NCBI GenBank assembly: GCA_910588125.1
Contig: CAJUPI010000006.1
Coordinates: forward strand, 28,202-92,201
Direction: 5' to 3'
Length of the DNA stretch: 64,000 bases
Origin: an uncultured Lachnospiraceae bacterium
GTDB taxonomy: Bacteria; Bacillota; Clostridia; Lachnospirales; Lachnospiraceae
Shown in pieces: positions 62,707 to 64,000 of the stretch. The notes below the pieces were generated by a model. The model saw only the letters and a list, made by a program, of their open reading frames with translations, made no database searches and was not told where the DNA came from. Positions within the stretch are counted from its first letter, which is position 1. The number at the start of each line of letters is the position of its first letter. The translations under genes and the position numbers were made by a program.

Positions 62707-63099
62707 TTACAGCTCTTTTTTGTTTTCCGGACCGGGGGTGGTGACAATTACCTTTTCGGGAGTGACAATCAGCGCACCTTTGGCTGTGGCAGCACCATGA
62801 AACATTTTTTCCACCATGGTTTTGAACGTGTCAACTACCTTTCCTTCTGTCAAGTATTCGGCTTTTCCTTTAATCTGGTATCCTTCCAGCTTTTGAGCAT
62901 CATATACAGAAACAGCGATTTGACCATTCGCCTGGATATTTTTCAGAGTGGTGTCAAGAGAAACATCTCCCACCAACAGTTTGCCGTCTTCGGCTACATC
63001 CTTAAAGGCAACCGGCACGACATTAGGTACATTGTTCTGGCTGGTGGCCAGATCCCACATGTTTTCTTTCAACAATCGGATTACATTTTCGTTTAACAT
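62707..63099 (-). CDS. Pyridoxamine 5'-phosphate oxidase family protein
   Basis: 130-residue flavin-binding split-barrel protein. The N-terminal VIRLLKENMWDLATSQNNVPNVVPV and the middle VSVYDAQKLEGYQIKGKAEY match the small PNPOx-like family in anaerobes, probably FMN- or F420-type redox proteins. It is divergent from an HxlR regulator gene, a common partner of small flavin oxidoreductases. AGGAGGG precedes the ATG. The exact reaction is unknown. Confidence 0.85.
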   Translation of the reverse strand: MLNENVIRLLKENMWDLATSQNNVPNVVPVAFKDVAEDGKLLVGDVSLDTTLKNIQANGQIAVSVYDAQKLEGYQIKGKAEYLTEGKVVDTFKTMVEKMFHGAATAKGALIVTPEKVIVTTPGPENKKEL

Positions 63100-63146
63100 A
63101 AGTCAAGCCCTCCTGATTCAAAGTTTGTTTGTTGTTTGATGAGCTC

Positions 63147-63175
63147 ATTATAGGAAATAAGCTTCCGGACAACAA
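63147..63175 (-). promoter_or_regulatory. Promoter of the PNPOx-like gene
   Basis: On the minus strand TTGTTG, 17 bases, perfect TATAAT. Confidence 0.6.
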
Positions 63176-63193
63176 GATATTAGCAAATTTATT

Positions 63194-63219
63194 AGTCACT
63201 ATTAAATTTCATAGTAACT
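63194..63219. promoter_or_regulatory. Likely HxlR operator
   Basis: AGTCACTAT (63194-63202) and ATAGTAACT (63211-63219) form an 8-of-9 inverted repeat with 8 bases between. It abuts the -35 of the hxlR promoter and lies between the two divergent genes. Confidence 0.55.
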
Positions 63220-63247
63220 TGCCAAGGAAGAGAACAGGGGATATAAT
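63219..63247 (+). promoter_or_regulatory. Promoter of the HxlR-type regulator
   Basis: TTGCCA, 17 bases, perfect TATAAT, 51 bases before the ATG. Confidence 0.65.
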
Positions 63248-63298
63248 AAGGCGCAAGAGAGTTCGTGGGAGTTCTTCTCAAATAAGAGGGAGGATACT

Positions 63299-63688
63299 AT
63301 GTATCAGAAAAAAATGGCTCAGGATATCCGCTGTCCTCTGGAATATGGCCTGGATATTTTCGGGGGAAAATGGAAGCCGAGAATTATCTGTGTGCTGAAT
63401 GAGAAACGAGTTTTGCGCTACAGTGGGATCCGAAAGGAAATGACGAATATTACAGATGCGGTGTTGGCTGCCGCTTTAAAGGAATTGATCGAGGATGGGC
63501 TCGTGGAAAGAAAATCTTATGATGAGATTCCGCCGAGGGTGGAGTATAATCTCACCAAAAAGGGAGATTCTGTGGTTCCGATCCTGCAAAGCATATGTGC
63601 ATGGTCAGGAATTTTCCGCAGGAGCGATCAGGATCCTGTGTTGGCCCAGTGTGAGAGATGCGATTATAATGCATCTTCTGCTAAATGA
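63299..63688 (+). CDS. HxlR-family transcriptional regulator
   Basis: 129 residues, winged helix. RCPLEYGLDIFGGKWKPRIICVL is the classic N-terminal block, with a cysteine (Cys12) at the place where related regulators sense thiol or quinone stress; then FLRYSGIRKEM-like recognition helix region and GLVERKSYDEIPPRVEYNLTKKG wing. Three further cysteines lie near the C-terminus (CAWSG, QCERCD). It is divergent from a PNPOx-like gene and upstream of rubredoxin, so it probably controls a redox-stress group (inference). GAGGG lies upstream. Confidence 0.92.
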   Translation: MYQKKMAQDIRCPLEYGLDIFGGKWKPRIICVLNEKRVLRYSGIRKEMTNITDAVLAAALKELIEDGLVERKSYDEIPPRVEYNLTKKGDSVVPILQSICAWSGIFRRSDQDPVLAQCERCDYNASSAK

Positions 63689-63714
63689 TGTGATACTTAT
63701 CAATTTATTAGCGA

Positions 63715-63743
63715 TTGACGGAGAGATACGTTTCCTTTACAAT
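63715..63743 (+). promoter_or_regulatory. Promoter of rubredoxin
   Basis: TTGACG, 17 bases, TACAAT, 36 bases before the start codon. Confidence 0.6.
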
Positions 63744-63778
63744 AGGAGCGTACCCAATATAAGAAGGAGGAAAAAGGT

Positions 63779-63934
63779 ATGAAGTATGTATGTGACGTAT
63801 GTGGCTGGGAATATGATGAGGAACAGGGATATCCGGATGGCGGGATAGCGCCAGGCACAAAATGGGAGGATATTCCGGAGGATTTCGAATGTCCCCTGTG
63901 TTTTGTGGGAAAGGATCAATTCTCAGTAGCATAA
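63779..63934 (+). CDS. Rubredoxin
   Basis: 51-residue iron protein, too short for most open-frame lists. CDVCGW (Cys5, Cys8) and CPLCF (Cys38, Cys41) are the four iron ligands, with YDEEQGYPDGGIAPGTKWE and the acidic DIPEDFE between, as in all rubredoxins. It carries electrons to peroxide- or oxygen-reducing enzymes in anaerobes. GAAGGAGG lies upstream of the ATG. The last residues (FVGKDQFSVA) keep the KxxF end. Confidence 0.95.
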   Translation: MKYVCDVCGWEYDEEQGYPDGGIAPGTKWEDIPEDFECPLCFVGKDQFSVA

Positions 63935-63941
63935 TCAGGGA

Positions 63942-64000
63942 TCCATTGGAGGGTGTTGCAAAATAAGTCACCCGTCATTTCTCTATCCTGTGTTCGGACG
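63942..64000. repeat. Family A repeat, cut by the window edge
   Basis: GTTGCAAAATAAGTCACCCG and the following CATTTCTCTATCCTGTG and TTCGGACG match the left arms of copies at 8.15 and 43.6 kb. Even the flank TCCATTGGAGGGT resembles that of copy 1. It lies 8 bases after rubredoxin. Confidence 0.75.

Noticed and set aside
1..64000. CRISPR array, tRNA or rRNA genes, prophage
   Set aside because: No regularly spaced short repeats, no tRNA cloverleaf noticed, no rRNA-like sequence, and no phage structural or integrase genes were seen.

Overview
The window looks like chromosomal DNA of an anaerobic, low-to-medium GC Firmicute of the Lachnospiraceae type (gut Clostridia). The grounds are strong AGGAGG ribosome binding sites, TTGACA/TATAAT promoters, AraC and YesM/YesN regulators beside ABC sugar transporters and glycoside hydrolases, a GerMN lipoprotein, a citX-citG fusion, rubredoxin and a TetM-like GTPase with a NYN domain. 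Genus is not decided. No rRNA, tRNA, CRISPR array, phage gene or recognisable transposase was seen.

Layout. 0-3 kb: start of a lipoprotein gene, then a GH36 alpha-galactosidase. 2.6-8.1 kb: D-amino acid module, with a divergent XRE-cupin regulator and D-aminoacylase, GntP/DsdX permease and D-serine ammonia-lyase. 8.6-12.1 kb: purE-purM-purN-purD. 12.5-15.3 kb: a 925-residue fusion of a TetM/EF-G-like ribosomal GTPase with a YacP/Rae1-type NYN endonuclease domain. 15.6-28.3 kb: housekeeping genes (gpmI, two poorly known membrane proteins, ABC exporter, DegV, sensor kinase, GerMN lipoprotein, ComEC with a probable ATT start, BI-1 protein, holA). 28.4-30.9 kb: citC and citXG without citrate lyase subunits. 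31-40 kb: GH112 phosphorylase, its ABC importer, AraC regulator, N-acetylhexosamine kinase and sugar-1-phosphate nucleotidyltransferase, a probable lacto-N-biose/galacto-N-biose pathway. 40-44.5 kb: choline-binding-type protein, MATE remnant, DUF134-NifX regulator, D-cysteine desulfhydrase-like enzyme. 44.7-50.5 kb: C-S lyase, M20 deacylase, YfcC transporter, broken glutaredoxin-like gene, RidA and a frameshifted second C-S lyase; together they fit catabolism of N-acylated cysteine conjugates. 50.6-52.6 kb: structured leader, secreted Asp/Cys/His-rich protein, ECF sigma factor and RsgI-like anti-sigma factor. 52.7-62.5 kb: decorated-xylan module (SASA esterase, YesM/YesN pair, ABC importer, GH115 alpha-glucuronidase); the YesN gene carries an in-frame amber codon. 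62.7-64 kb: PNPOx-like flavoprotein, HxlR regulator and rubredoxin.

Two families of long intergenic palindromes recur. Family A (copies near 8.15, 40.3, 43.6, 49.25 and 63.95 kb) lies downstream of genes and shares a core around TGTTCGGACGGTTCACG. Family B (12.23-12.54, 15.33-15.46, 62.53-62.70 kb) has CAATGTC/GACATTG ends. The first B copy is flanked by a perfect 10-base direct repeat (ATCACAAAAG) and sits in the 5' leader of the GTPase-NYN gene, just ahead of its ribosome binding site, so it looks like a non-autonomous mobile element. Four genes between 41 and 57 kb are broken (MATE remnant, glutaredoxin-like, second malY, yesN), through decay or sequence errors.
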